64,000 nt of DNA from Aureococcus anophagefferens. Its lineage: Eukaryota; Sar; Pelagophyceae; Pelagomonadales; Pelagomonadaceae. This document shows, piece after piece, positions 10,866 to 20,767 of the stretch (position 1 is its first letter; every line of letters begins with the position of its first letter). Position numbers and translations under genes: made by a program. Location of the stretch: the NCBI RefSeq assembly GCF_000186865.1, contig NW_008705565.1:1387686-1451685 (forward strand), written 5' to 3'. The notes beneath the pieces are model-generated. The model worked only from the letters and a program-made list of their open reading frames with translations, was not told where the DNA came from and did not search any database.

Positions 10866-11471
10866 ATGATGGATCGCGTGCGCCGGGACCTCGGGAAGAT
10901 CAGCGCTTTGGGCGGCTTCAGCGCGGGCCTCAACGAGATCCTGACGGCCCAGAGCGCGCGGGGCCTCTTCTTCTCGAGCGTCGCCATCGTCCTCGGCGCC
11001 CTGCTGACGGTCGCCGAGTTCGAAGAAATCGTCGCGCGGCACGGCTCCGCGGACGCGAAGCGGCGCCTCGGCAACTTCGTGGAGGACCTCGCGCTCTACA
11101 GTTCGTTCGTCCGCGCGGCCTTTTCCTTCGTCGCGGCCATGTGCCTCGCGACGCGCGCGGGCCTCTTCGTCGGCGCCGTCGTCGTGCTCATGGTCGCCCA
11201 GAGCCTGAGCCTCGTCTTCGCGTCGGAGCTCGTGGCGCAGAGCGTCCGCTCCGCGCAGGGCTACCTGCCCGTGCGCCGCACGGGCGACGACCTCGTCGAG
11301 CCCTACGTGGACGGGTCGCCCGCGCGCGGCGAGAAGAAGGGCGTCCGCTTCGGCGACGGCGCGGCGCCGGGCGCCTTCGCCGCCGCCGCCCACGGCCACG
11401 ACCACGACGTCGTCGGCGACGCCGCGGGCGTCGTCGAGACGAAGCACGACGGGTCCACCATCACGATCTAA
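10866..11471 (+). CDS. small membrane protein of unknown family
   Basis: 201 residues, ATG at 10866 (a second ATG follows directly at 10869). Hydrophobic segments are at about 35-55 (LFFSSVAIVLGALLTVAEF) and 83-130 (FVRAAFSFVAAMCL, then LFVGAVVVLMVAQSLSLVFA), so two to three membrane passes are likely. The C-terminal 65 residues are soluble and charged, ending in an Ala/His-rich stretch and GSTITI. I recognise no family. The last codons are the first unit of an imperfect tandem repeat that continues downstream of the stop (11450-11630). Confidence 0.6.
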   Translation: MMDRVRRDLGKISALGGFSAGLNEILTAQSARGLFFSSVAIVLGALLTVAEFEEIVARHGSADAKRRLGNFVEDLALYSSFVRAAFSFVAAMCLATRAGLFVGAVVVLMVAQSLSLVFASELVAQSVRSAQGYLPVRRTGDDLVEPYVDGSPARGEKKGVRFGDGAAPGAFAAAAHGHDHDVVGDAAGVVETKHDGSTITI

Positions 11472-11630
11472 GTTCTTGTCTGACCATGTGCCTCGGAGAG
11501 TGACAGGTCCACCATCACGGTCGAAATGAAATGCGTGTCTTCTGTCGTTCATTTGCCTCGGGGACCTCGAGCACCATCACGATCTACATGCGTGTCTTCT
11601 GTTGTTCATTTGCCACTGGACCTCGGGGCT
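11450..11630. repeat. imperfect tandem repeat spanning a stop codon
   Basis: The string CCACCATCAC or its close variant occurs at 11455, 11509 and 11571. ATGCGTGTCTTCTGT followed by a TCATTTGCC tail occurs at 11531 and again at 11588 (57 bp apart, one mismatch by eye). The first unit is the 3' end of the coding sequence ending GSTITI; the others lie in the presumed 3' UTR. Units are about 54-62 bp with small indels. The rest of the gap between the genes (11631-11891) shows no recognisable feature. Confidence 0.7.
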
Positions 11631-11891
11631 CCCGTCGAGCTGCGTCCGCGAGGTCGGTGCTCGCGCGGTTCTCGAGGCAAATCGCCGCGGGCCCGGCTTC
11701 GCGCGTCACACGCGCGCGGGTGACCTGCCCCGGGTGTCGCCCCGCGTTTCGCTTCGATCTGCACGCGAGTCGAGAGTGTTTGTGTGAAGTCACGTTGAAG
11801 TTTAGATGCAGTTCCTTTCTCGAGCTATGGTGAATCCTGCGGCAGCGCTCTCACGGACACCATGAGCTGAGCAGCGCGTTGTGAAACTCCA

Positions 11892-12497
11892 ATGACTCCC
11901 GCGCCGTCGATGTCCAACGACGACGGCTGCGACGGCAGCGGCCCTTTCGAGTGCGGCGGCTTCTTCTACGACGTGATCCCGTGGTGGCACCTCATCAGCC
12001 CGCTGTTCCTCATCTTCGTCGTCGGGCCGCTGCTCCGCTACGGGCTGTCGCAGCGCGGCGAGTGGAGCGGTTGGGCGTCGCTCGCGGGCCGCCACGCGTC
12101 GGCCTGGCCGGGCGACGCGGTGTCGCTGGGCACGGCCCAGTTCTGCCGCATGCGGAGCCGCGGCTCCTGCCCGCAGAAGCTCGACAACGCGCTCCACGTC
12201 GGCGCGGCGCCGGGCGCGCTGTGCCTCGAGGTCAAGTGCTGCGCGGCGTTTTCGAAGATGCCGCCGCTCGTCGTGCCCTGGCGGTCGATCCGCGACGCCG
12301 GCGCGGTCTCGCAACCGTGCGTCGCCGCCGGCGAGCTCGTGCTCGACGAGGACGAGGACATCGTCCTGACGTTCGACCTCTACGCCGCCGTACTGGCCTC
12401 CTGCGCGACCGGCGGCGGCGCGCCGACGGCGGCGGTGGCCACCGCACAGGTCGCCCCCGAGGCCGGCGCGCTCCTCGAGCTGGGGAACGTGCTCTAA
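11892..12497 (+). CDS. small single-pass membrane protein, unknown
   Basis: 201 residues. After an acidic, Cys-containing N-terminus there is one hydrophobic segment at about 31-52 (WWHLISPLFLIFVVGPLLRY). The rest is soluble, with several Cys residues and an acidic patch (LDEDEDIVLTFDLYAA). I recognise no family. Its TAA at 12495-12497 is only 6 bp from the stop of the large gene on the other strand, so their 3' UTRs must overlap. Start chosen as the first ATG of the open frame. Confidence 0.6.
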   Translation: MTPAPSMSNDDGCDGSGPFECGGFFYDVIPWWHLISPLFLIFVVGPLLRYGLSQRGEWSGWASLAGRHASAWPGDAVSLGTAQFCRMRSRGSCPQKLDNALHVGAAPGALCLEVKCCAAFSKMPPLVVPWRSIRDAGAVSQPCVAAGELVLDEDEDIVLTFDLYAAVLASCATGGGAPTAAVATAQVAPEAGALLELGNVL

Positions 12498-12503
12498 ATT
12501 TTT

Positions 12504-15500
12504 TTAAGAGGCGTGGCTAGGAGACGTGGATCTCCGACGGGCCGCCGCGCGCTGCCTTTTCACCTTGCTCTTGCGCAGGCGCTTCCTCTTCCTCTTCGGC
12601 GCGCAGACGGCTGGGGCCGCGGCGGCGGGCGCGGACTCGGCCGGGGGCGCGATTTCGACGCGCTCTGCGCTCGGGGCCTCTGGCGTCGCCACGGCGGCCA
12701 CGTGCGGCTCCGCGAGCTGGGGCCCAGGATCATCCGGGGACGACAGCGGCCGGAAGCTGGATCTCGTGCAACATGGCGGCGCGGAGGTGGGCTGATATCG
12801 GTTCGTTTGACCACCATCTCGACTGGCTTCTCGAGGCGTGGCGCAGCCGCGGCAGGCGCCCGTGAGCACACTGTCGATGATTTTGCGCTGGTCGCAGATT
12901 GCGCACACCTGCACGCGGCCCCTCCGGTACAGCCTGCCGTACTTGTCGCGCAGCCGGGTGGGTTCCACCATCTCGTTTTGCGACGCCTCGTCCGGGGCCC
13001 AGAGGAATGACGGCGGCGCGGCCGCTTCGTCGTCGGACTCCGAGCTGATCACGGACTCGTTGTCCGTGATCGTGCTGATCACGGACTCGTCGTCGTCACC
13101 GCCGTCCGGGGGACGGACGGGCAGCGCGACGGCTCTTTCCGGCGACCAGTGGAATGGCAGGGGGGCGTCCGCCTCGGGACTCGATGACGACGCGTCGCCC
13201 ATAGTGAAATCGTCGTCCCCGCCACTCGGGAGCGTCGGAGGCTCCGGGGACTCCTCGACGGGCGGCGCCCGTGTCTCGTCGCCGCCGCTCGGGAGCGTCG
13301 GAGGCTCCGGGGACTCCTCGGCGGGCGGCGCCCGTGTCTCGTCGCCGCCGCTCGGGAGCGTCGGAGGCTCCGGGGACTCCTCGGCGGGCGGCGCCCGTGT
13401 CTCCGCGAGCAGGTTGCGGTAAGTCGGCGGCGCGTCCTTCTTTCCGGCGGCGAAGGACGACACGAGCTCCGACGCCCACCGCGCGTTGGCCGGCGTGCAG
13501 TCGAGGGCGGCGGGCTCCGCGGCGCCGGGCGGCTCCGGCGACGACGGCCGCGGCGCCGGCGAGATCTCGTCGCCGCCGCTCGGGAGCGTCGGAGGCTCCG
13601 GGGACTCCTCGGCGGGCGGCGCGGGGCGGCGCGTGACCGCGAGTTCGAGCGGGCGCGTGCGGAACCAATCGGTGAGCACGACGGGGTGCCCCTGCACGGC
13701 CGTGATGACGTCGCCGACGCGCAGCCCGGCCGTCTCCGCGGCGCTGCCGGGATCCACCGACAACAGCGCGTAGCCCTCGGACTGCCGCTGGATGCGAACG
13801 CCGAGCGGCCCGGGCGCGCCGCGGATCGTGCGTAGCTGCGACGTCGTCGCCGGCGCCGGCTGCGCCGGCGCGGGCTGCGGGCGGCCGCGCTTCGGCGACC
13901 GTTCCTCCTCCGGCGGCTCGAGCGGTCGCTTCTGGGACGCGTCGAGCGGCGGCGCCGAGAGCGCCTCGAGGCGCGCGAGCAGCTTCTTGTTCTCCTCCGC
14001 GAGACGCTCGGCCTCGGTCGTCTTCGCCTCCAGCGCGCGCGCGAGGCGCGAGTGCTCCTCTGCGAGACGTTCGGCCTCGGTCGTCTTCGCCTCCAGCGCG
14101 CGCGCGAGGCGCGAGTTCTCCTCCGCCAGACGCTCGGCCTCGGTCGTGAGCGCGCGCGCGAGGCGCGAGTGCTCCTCGGAGAGCGGCCGCTCGAACTTGC
14201 ACGCCCTGCCGTGCTGCACCGCCGCGGGTCCGTGGGCGAAGGTCCGGTCGCAACCTCTGGGGCAGAGGAACGCGCCAGATTGGTTGCGCGGCCCCAAAGA
14301 CTTCGAGGACGGCGTCGTCCGGCTCCGCTCGCGGCACTCCGTAGGATGGGCATAAGGGCCTCGGAGTGCGACTCCCTCGGCCTCTAGCACTGGCTCCATC
14401 TCCCGGACGATGACGCAAGCAGCAGCCTCGGCGTTCGCCGGTGCCAGAGCGAGCTGAGTTTCGTCGACCTCCAGTGCATCGCCCGCAAGCGACGTCGCGA
14501 GGGCGCGGTCGTTCGCGGCGGCGTCGGGCACGTCGGCGAGTTCCCCGGCGTCGGCGGTCGCGTCGGCCTCCGCCGATGCGTCGCCTGCACTCTCGATCAG
14601 CTGCGCATGGTCAACAGCGTCTGCCGGCGATGCAGCCTCGTCCTCGGCGTCCTCCGCCGGAGCGGGCGCCGGACGCGCGCACGCCCTGTCGAGTCCGCCG
14701 GCGCGCTCGGCGACAGCGGCCATGTGGCGCTTGGCGCAACGATATTTCTGCTGGCTCATAAAGTGGCCACAGTGGCTCCTCAACGTCGCTCCCAGCCTTT
14801 TCCAGGCCGCCTTGTCGCCGAGCAGATCCTTATAGGTCCAGGGCGTGACGTCGTCGCCGCAGACGGCGCACACGACGGTCTCCTCGTTCACGACCAAAAA
14901 CTGGCGCGCCGCGCTCCCGTCGACGTTCCGAAATTCGTTGCGCACCACGCCGACGTCGGTCGGCACCGCAATGAGCGCGTCGACACGCCGCTGGAGCGCG
15001 AAGGCCTCCGCGGTGGGCTGCGCGCGCGCGGCGACGTTCTCGGCGCTCGGGCTTGCCGGCGCCGGAACCAGCTGAGCTTCGTCGAGCTCCAGTGCATCGC
15101 CCGCAACTCGCCGCGCCGAGGCTAGCTCGCCTTCGTCGTCGTCGCTCTCGTCGCTGTCGCCGTCCACGATAAAGTCGATATCGCACGCAGAGTACCCCGC
15201 GGCCGTCCAACTCCGCACGCCGAAGATACGCCGATTACCATGGGCCTTCTTGAGGTGGGCCAGATCAAGCTCGCGGGGCGCCTCGCCGTTCAGCACGGGA
15301 TAGTCGCGCGTGTCGATGTATACGAGGACGGGCAGCGCGCTCATTCGCCCGGGGCATTCGCCGCACCGCTTCGGACAGTCTCTCCGCCACGGCTCGCGCG
15401 CGCCGCAGCCCAAGCACTCGATGTGGAGCGCGTCGAGCTTCTGTTTACCGGGCAAGAGCTCGCCTCGCGGCCCGCACGTGCCGCACCACTTCTCGCCGCT

Positions 15501-18500
15501 CGTTTGTCGCCGCTGCACCGCAAGTTCCACGTCGCGCTTGCGCACGAGCACCTTGCCTTCGATCAGCTTGCCGCATCCCGGCGCGTCGCAGTAGATCCGA
15601 GACGCGGAGGTGCGCGCGCGCTTGGAGCCTCGCGCCCGAGAGTCCGTCAGGTTCGGCTCGTCAGACGCGTCCAGGCCCAAATCATTGCTCGCAACTTGCT
15701 CGGACTCCGCCTCTTGCGCCGCGGCGACTTCTTCCGATTCCTCCGCGTCGGTAGAATGCTCCGCCTTCTCGTCCGCCGCCTCGTCCGGGAAGTTCAAAGG
15801 CCGACCAAGGGCTTCCGCTTCTTCGTCATAAGCTCGCGCGGCTTCCTCCTCCGTCACGAATTCGCCGATGAGATACTCCTCTCCGGATTTGGTGATCCTC
15901 GCTTTCCACGGCGCCCCATGCCCATGCCGCCCCGTGTGAGAAACACCCACATACTGGCTTTTGCGCAGGCGACGGGCAGCTTCCTCCTCCTCGGTGAGCT
16001 GCAGATCTTCAGGCGCGTCGAGTTCCGCTAAAACGCCCGGCTCCGCCGAATCGTCCTCGGCGACGCGAGGCTCATTAGCAGACGCGTCGGTGTCCACAAA
16101 AGCGTCCGTGAGTTCGTTCGGGAGGTTCACCGGCTTGCCCAGCTTCAGAGCCCGCGCGTCGTAGGCCCGGGCCGCTTCTATCTCCGTCGCAAAAGAGCCA
16201 AGATTCTCCCCACGGTCTCGCGACGGATAAATGACCGCTCCCCACGGTCTCGCGATGGATCCGCGCCCATGTTTGGTAACGCCAACGTACTGGCTTGACC
16301 AGCTCTGACCGGACCGCCGCACCTGCTTCACCGCCTTGACGGGCGCGGCCATCGTCGCCGCCTCCTCAGCGACGCGAGGTTCATCATCATCATGTGGAAC
16401 GTGCCCGTACGAAGCTTCGTCTGGCAATGACTCCGCGCCCTGCTCCGTGGCCTCTTCCAGCGGTCGGAGATTCCGTCCCGGCAGGAAACCCAAAACTTCG
16501 CCGCCCTTAGCGCGCACGTCATACCGCTTGCAGGTACGTACAAAGCCATGGCTTTTGACAATAGTTCCAACTGTTCCATTATAGCTCGAGAAGGTGATCT
16601 CCTTCGAGAATGAGAAGGTGATCTGTGAGCCGACGCTCAGCTGTGAGCCATTTTGAGGGTTGCTCGACGCAGCGGCCACCGTCGAAACGTGATTCTCCGC
16701 GGCGTCGTCATTCGGGCAACGACACGCCGGGCACGACGCTGCGTGGCGGTCCAACACCTCTTGGTTCGACGCGAAGCGATGGCAGCCGTCGCAGCTGTAC
16801 GGCCAGAGCGCCTCTTTCACCTCGTGGACCTCCAGGTCCTCCGCTTCTCCGTCGAGGTCCGAGCCGACGTAGACCACGTGGTACAGCGACGCGGGTCGAC
16901 CCTGGGAGTTCACAAAGTCGGATTCGCGATGACTCAGCCAGCCGACGACATAGCCCAGCTGCTCGAAGGTCTCGTCGCCCTCGTCGCTCGTGACGGTGCG
17001 GACGACCCAGCGCAAGACGTACGGCGACCCCTCCGTCCTCCACCCGTCCTCGAGCACGTAATTCTCCGGCGCGGGCACCAGCAGCTTCCGGTCAAAGTTG
17101 GCCGTGTCAGCGGGGCTCGGCCGGGCGTCCTCGTCGACTTCCTCGTCGCTGCTGGGCGCTTCAGGTGGTAGCGACTCATTACCATTGCTGCTGTCGCATA
17201 GTGCGAGAAAGCCTTGTGCGACAAGTTCCAAAACATTGCCTGACGCGGTCCGCACATCATATCGAGGAACTTTACGGTTAGCAGTTCCACGTGCCTGAGA
17301 TTTTCTTGTCACGATACCATGGCTCTTCACAATGATTCCCACAGTTCCATTGTAGATCATGGTGTCACGGCCGCTAAATCTGCTGAACCTGACCTGAGAT
17401 CCAATGCTCCAGTGCGCGTCGATCGGAGCCTCGCTTTCGTCACTCGATTCAGACTCCCCCCCGCGCAGATCGGCCTCGCGCACGTTGTAGTCGCCGGTGG
17501 TCTCAATCATGGCTCGACGCACGGGTCCGGGTACCGTCGATCCGTCGACAACGTGGGGGTCTGAAACTGCGTCGTTCTCCAAATCGTCGACGACCAAATT
17601 CCCTCTCGCGACAAGCTCCAACACCTCGCCCGATGTCGAACGCACATCGTAACGATCCAGAGCAGCAGAAGCCTTTGGATCTTTCCCGGTCACGATCCCG
17701 TGACTCTTGATCACAGTCCCGCGCGTTCCATACGGAGCGAAACGTTTCTGACATCTCGTAAAACTCACGACACATCCAACCTCGAGCGGAGATTCCGTTG
17801 CGCCGGCGCTCCGTTTCGCAGCCCTCCACGGCGCGGCGGCGACCTCAGGCTCTGGCTCCTTCGGCGCGTCCGCGCGCAAGCGGATGGAGCCCTGCGGAAA
17901 GTCGAGGCCGGGGACCATCTCGAAGCGTTCGCAGTGCTTCGGAAACTCGATGTATTGGATGTCGCAGTACTTCTTCGCCCGTCGCGACACGCACTTGCCC
18001 TCGTACCACCGGCTTGCGCCCAGGAACATGCACGCCTCCCCGACTCTCGGCCAGCGCGCCGCGTCGCGCCAGGCGCTCGGCGCCGCGTCCCGCTCCGCGG
18101 TGTGCGGCGCCGCGTCCAGCCGCGGCGCCGCGTCCGGCCGCGGCGCCGCGTCCGGCCGCCGCGCCGCGTCCGGCGCCGCGTCCGGCCGCCGCGGCCGCGC
18201 CTCGCGCCGTCGCGGCGCGAGCGCGCGCATCCAGTCCACGGGGACCTCGTCCTCGACGTCGCCGTCGTCGTAGCGGACCGCGCAGGCCGCCGCGCTCGGG
18301 CAGCGGAGCACGCGGCCGGCGTAGTACTTTTGGCCGCCGGCCCAGCGCGCCTCCACGGCGTCGCCGACGGCGAAGGGGTTCTCCGCCGCCGGCGCCCCGT
18401 CGTCGACGCCGACGGAGGCCGCCGCCGCATCGTCGCGCGGCTCCTCGGGCGTGCAGCTCCCGCAGACGAACGACGGCGCCGAGCGGCAGCCCGCGTGGAC

Positions 18501-18944
18501 CCAGGACTGGCCGCAGAGCGAGCAGGGCACGAGCGCCCAGGACGCGTCGCGCGCGCGCGAGCGCATGGTCCGCTCGTCGGCGTCGTAGCGCCGGCCGCGC
18601 GGGCAGCGGCACGACTCCTCCGCGCAGGCCGGCGCCGGGTTGACGACCTCCTCGACGAACGTGCACGCCTTGTTGGGCTCGAGCCTGACGCCGAGCTCCG
18701 TCGCGAAGGCCGTAAAATGGGAGTCGTCTTTGCAAAAGGGGCAGCGGAAGAGCCGCTTCGACGACGCCGCCCAGTGGCCGAGACATTCACCGCACACGGG
18801 CTGGTGGCAGCATGGAGTCGTCACGCCTTCCGCGTCCGAGCACACCGCGCAGAGCAGGGGCTCGTCGCCGGGCCCCATCCCAGTCCTCATCGCGAGCTCA
18901 TCCGTTCCATTCTCCATGGGCTGCGGCGCATTCGCCTCCATCAT
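12504..18944 (-). CDS. very large RING / zinc-finger / Tudor-like / double AP2 / PDZ protein
   Basis: One uninterrupted exon of 2146 residues, ATG at 18944 (two ATGs in a row). In order: a RING-like finger at 32-71 (CAVC, CCHQPVCGEC, CPFC); a PHD-like Cys cluster at about 135-165; a Tudor/Agenet-like fold at about 190-245; three copies of a KOW/SH3-like module carrying G-x-(I/V)-(I/V)-KSHG at about 418, 536 and 795; two AP2 DNA-binding domains at about 885-945 (SSQYVGV, GSFATEIEAARAYD) and 995-1052 (KSQYVGV, GEFVTEEEAARAYD); a Cys-rich segment near 1118; a coiled coil of near-identical units at about 1588-1665; a PDZ domain at about 1705-1768; Pro/Glu repeats of 21 residues at about 1778-1911; and a basic C-terminus that could be a nuclear signal. 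A chromatin or transcription regulator is plausible. Base composition of the middle (about 15.6-17.8 kb) looks less GC-rich than its neighbours. Confidence 0.75.
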   Translation of the reverse strand: MMEANAPQPMENGTDELAMRTGMGPGDEPLLCAVCSDAEGVTTPCCHQPVCGECLGHWAASSKRLFRCPFCKDDSHFTAFATELGVRLEPNKACTFVEEVVNPAPACAEESCRCPRGRRYDADERTMRSRARDASWALVPCSLCGQSWVHAGCRSAPSFVCGSCTPEEPRDDAAAASVGVDDGAPAAENPFAVGDAVEARWAGGQKYYAGRVLRCPSAAACAVRYDDGDVEDEVPVDWMRALAPRRREARPRRPDAAPDAARRPDAAPRPDAAPRLDAAPHTAERDAAPSAWRDAARWPRVGEACMFLGASRWYEGKCVSRRAKKYCDIQYIEFPKHCERFEMVPGLDFPQGSIRLRADAPKEPEPEVAAAPWRAAKRSAGATESPLEVGCVVSFTRCQKRFAPYGTRGTVIKSHGIVTGKDPKASAALDRYDVRSTSGEVLELVARGNLVVDDLENDAVSDPHVVDGSTVPGPVRRAMIETTGDYNVREADLRGGESESSDESEAPIDAHWSIGSQVRFSRFSGRDTMIYNGTVGIIVKSHGIVTRKSQARGTANRKVPRYDVRTASGNVLELVAQGFLALCDSSNGNESLPPEAPSSDEEVDEDARPSPADTANFDRKLLVPAPENYVLEDGWRTEGSPYVLRWVVRTVTSDEGDETFEQLGYVVGWLSHRESDFVNSQGRPASLYHVVYVGSDLDGEAEDLEVHEVKEALWPYSCDGCHRFASNQEVLDRHAASCPACRCPNDDAAENHVSTVAAASSNPQNGSQLSVGSQITFSFSKEITFSSYNGTVGTIVKSHGFVRTCKRYDVRAKGGEVLGFLPGRNLRPLEEATEQGAESLPDEASYGHVPHDDDEPRVAEEAATMAAPVKAVKQVRRSGQSWSSQYVGVTKHGRGSIARPWGAVIYPSRDRGENLGSFATEIEAARAYDARALKLGKPVNLPNELTDAFVDTDASANEPRVAEDDSAEPGVLAELDAPEDLQLTEEEEAARRLRKSQYVGVSHTGRHGHGAPWKARITKSGEEYLIGEFVTEEEAARAYDEEAEALGRPLNFPDEAADEKAEHSTDAEESEEVAAAQEAESEQVASNDLGLDASDEPNLTDSRARGSKRARTSASRIYCDAPGCGKLIEGKVLVRKRDVELAVQRRQTSGEKWCGTCGPRGELLPGKQKLDALHIECLGCGAREPWRRDCPKRCGECPGRMSALPVLVYIDTRDYPVLNGEAPRELDLAHLKKAHGNRRIFGVRSWTAAGYSACDIDFIVDGDSDESDDDEGELASARRVAGDALELDEAQLVPAPASPSAENVAARAQPTAEAFALQRRVDALIAVPTDVGVVRNEFRNVDGSAARQFLVVNEETVVCAVCGDDVTPWTYKDLLGDKAAWKRLGATLRSHCGHFMSQQKYRCAKRHMAAVAERAGGLDRACARPAPAPAEDAEDEAASPADAVDHAQLIESAGDASAEADATADAGELADVPDAAANDRALATSLAGDALEVDETQLALAPANAEAAACVIVREMEPVLEAEGVALRGPYAHPTECRERSRTTPSSKSLGPRNQSGAFLCPRGCDRTFAHGPAAVQHGRACKFERPLSEEHSRLARALTTEAERLAEENSRLARALEAKTTEAERLAEEHSRLARALEAKTTEAERLAEENKKLLARLEALSAPPLDASQKRPLEPPEEERSPKRGRPQPAPAQPAPATTSQLRTIRGAPGPLGVRIQRQSEGYALLSVDPGSAAETAGLRVGDVITAVQGHPVVLTDWFRTRPLELAVTRRPAPPAEESPEPPTLPSGGDEISPAPRPSSPEPPGAAEPAALDCTPANARWASELVSSFAAGKKDAPPTYRNLLAETRAPPAEESPEPPTLPSGGDETRAPPAEESPEPPTLPSGGDETRAPPVEESPEPPTLPSGGDDDFTMGDASSSSPEADAPLPFHWSPERAVALPVRPPDGGDDDESVISTITDNESVISSESDDEAAAPPSFLWAPDEASQNEMVEPTRLRDKYGRLYRRGRVQVCAICDQRKIIDSVLTGACRGCATPREASRDGGQTNRYQPTSAPPCCTRSSFRPLSSPDDPGPQLAEPHVAAVATPEAPSAERVEIAPPAESAPAAAAPAVCAPKRKRKRLRKSKVKRQRAAARRRSTSPSHAS
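13213..13624 (-). repeat. 63-bp coding minisatellite (21-residue Pro/Glu units)
   Basis: The core CTCGGGAGCGTCGGAGG begins at 13225, 13288 and 13351 (period exactly 63) and again, separated, at 13579. On the coding strand each unit encodes APPAEESPEPPTLPSGGDE with minor changes. Near-identity of the units indicates recent expansion inside the large multidomain gene. Confidence 0.85.
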
Positions 18945-19117
18945 GTTTTTGCAGGTCACCTTGTATTCAATGCCGACTTCGGAGACGCGTTGCGTTTCGG
19001 GCGACCGGCCGGCGGGATATGTTACGAAGAGGGGCTGCGTCGCGGGGCGGACGAGGAAGAAGGGCGTCGGCGCGCGGGGCCGGCGGGCGGCGGCGCGCGG
19101 GCCTCGGCGCGCGGCCC

Positions 19118-20767
19118 TCAGCGCTTGGACTGCTTGCCGGGGCCGCGCGCGGAGGGGTGGAGCTGGCGGCGGGGCGCGTAGGTGAAGCCCGCGAAGGTCT
19201 GGTCGTCGGAGCCGCCGTCGTAGCGCGCGGCGGCCGTGCGGCTCGGCGGCGAGTGGATGGGGAGGCTCGTGAACTCGCGGTCGAACTGGGACGTGTCGAG
19301 GCTGCCGACGACCTGGGGCTGCCAGGGCGGCGCGACGGCGCCGTCGAGGAGCGCGTCCCAGTCGACGCGGGCGAAGAAGGCGTGCGCCTTGATCTCGTCG
19401 GCGTCGCCCGGCCCCGAGCCGAGGCGCTCCGCGGGGTCGCGGTGGAGGAGCGCGGCGAGGAGGCCGCGCGCGTCGCCGCTGAGGTAGGCCGGGTAGCTCA
19501 GGTCGCCGCTCTTGATGCCCTCGAAGAGCTTCTCGCGGTCCCGGCTGTAGAAGGGCGGCAGGCCCGTGAGCATCTCGTAGAGGAGCGCGCCCAAACTCCA
19601 CCAGTCGACGGCGCGGCCGTGGCCGCGGCGCGCGAGGATCTCCGGCGCGAGGTACTCGGGCGTGCCGCAGAAGGAGTGGGCGCCCTTGGCGTGGGCCGTG
19701 ACGCCCTCCTTGGAGAGCCCAAAGTCCGTGAGGCGCACGTGGCCGCGCGCGTCGAGGAGCACGTTCTCCGGCTTGAGGTCGCGGTAGACGACGCCGAGCG
19801 CGTGGACGTGGGCGAGGGCGAGGACGAGCTCCGCCGTGTAGAAGCGCGCGCGGGGCTCCGCGAACTTGCCGAGCTTCTGGAGGTGGCAGAAGAGCTCGCC
19901 GCCCGCGCAGTAGTCGAGCACGAAGAAGAGCTTCTCCGCCGTCTGGAACGCGGAGTGGAGCCCGACGACGAAGGGGTGGCGCACGTAGGCGAGCACGCTC
20001 CGCTCCGTCTTCGTGTGCTCCACCTGGTTGCGCTTGACGATGTTCTCCTTCTTGAGCACCTTCATCGCGAAGATCGTGCCCGCGCGGACGTGGCGCACGA
20101 GGAAGACCTTGCCGAAGGACCCCTTGCCGATGACGCGGATGGTCTTGAAGTCGGAGACGCAGGGCGCGCGGAAGCCGCCGCTGTCGCCCGAATCGCCGCT
20201 CCGCCCGAGCGACGACGCGGGGAGGCTCCCCGGCGGCAGCTCCGAGCTCGCGGCGCGCTTGAGGCCCTTGTGCTGCATCTCGTCGACGTGGAGCGCGCCC
20301 CGGCCGAGGCCCGGGGGCGCGCCGCCGGGCTCCCAGGGCCCGGAGGCGCCGCCGCCGGGCGCGACGCCCCCGAACGGGTCCGGCGCGCCGCCGAGGCCGC
20401 CGCCGAGCGGCGCGCCGCCGCCGCCGCCCGGCGAGCCGCCGGCCGCGGACGCGCCCGGCGACGGCCGCCCGGAGCTGCAGGACGCGCCGAAGGTCGACGA
20501 GTGGGGCTGGAACGACGACCCGGGGATGTACTCGGCGTTGCTGTACTCCTCGAGGTCCTCCATCGACGCGTCGTCGTCGCCGTCCTCGTCGAGCTCGTCG
20601 AAGGGCGCGCCCCCGCGGTAGGGCCCGCCGTGGCCGCCGTCGGACGGCGCGAGGTCGTCCTCCTCGAAGCCGTCGACGCCCTCGCCCTCGTTCTGCTCGA
20701 GGTGCCGGTCGAAGAGCTCGTCCATGTCCATGTCGCCCGCGCCGTCGGACTGCATCATCGACGACAT
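19118..20767 (-). CDS. AGC-family Ser/Thr protein kinase
   Basis: 549 residues from the ATG at 20767; an in-frame ATG at 20845 would add 26 Pro/Arg-rich residues. The N-terminal 200 residues are acidic, then Gly/Pro-rich. The kinase domain spans about 206-465: glycine loop GKGSFGKV, Lys in AMKVLKK, YRDLKPENVLL catalytic loop, DFG as LTDFGLSKEG, activation segment HSFCGTPEYLAPE. The tail carries the AGC hydrophobic motif FAGFTY at about 524, so PDK1/TORC2-type phosphorylation control is likely. It is closest in general features to the S6K/SGK/AKT group; the subgroup is not settled. It lies 173 bp upstream of the large multidomain gene on the same strand. Confidence 0.88.
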   Translation of the reverse strand: MSSMMQSDGAGDMDMDELFDRHLEQNEGEGVDGFEEDDLAPSDGGHGGPYRGGAPFDELDEDGDDDASMEDLEEYSNAEYIPGSSFQPHSSTFGASCSSGRPSPGASAAGGSPGGGGGAPLGGGLGGAPDPFGGVAPGGGASGPWEPGGAPPGLGRGALHVDEMQHKGLKRAASSELPPGSLPASSLGRSGDSGDSGGFRAPCVSDFKTIRVIGKGSFGKVFLVRHVRAGTIFAMKVLKKENIVKRNQVEHTKTERSVLAYVRHPFVVGLHSAFQTAEKLFFVLDYCAGGELFCHLQKLGKFAEPRARFYTAELVLALAHVHALGVVYRDLKPENVLLDARGHVRLTDFGLSKEGVTAHAKGAHSFCGTPEYLAPEILARRGHGRAVDWWSLGALLYEMLTGLPPFYSRDREKLFEGIKSGDLSYPAYLSGDARGLLAALLHRDPAERLGSGPGDADEIKAHAFFARVDWDALLDGAVAPPWQPQVVGSLDTSQFDREFTSLPIHSPPSRTAAARYDGGSDDQTFAGFTYAPRRQLHPSARGPGKQSKR

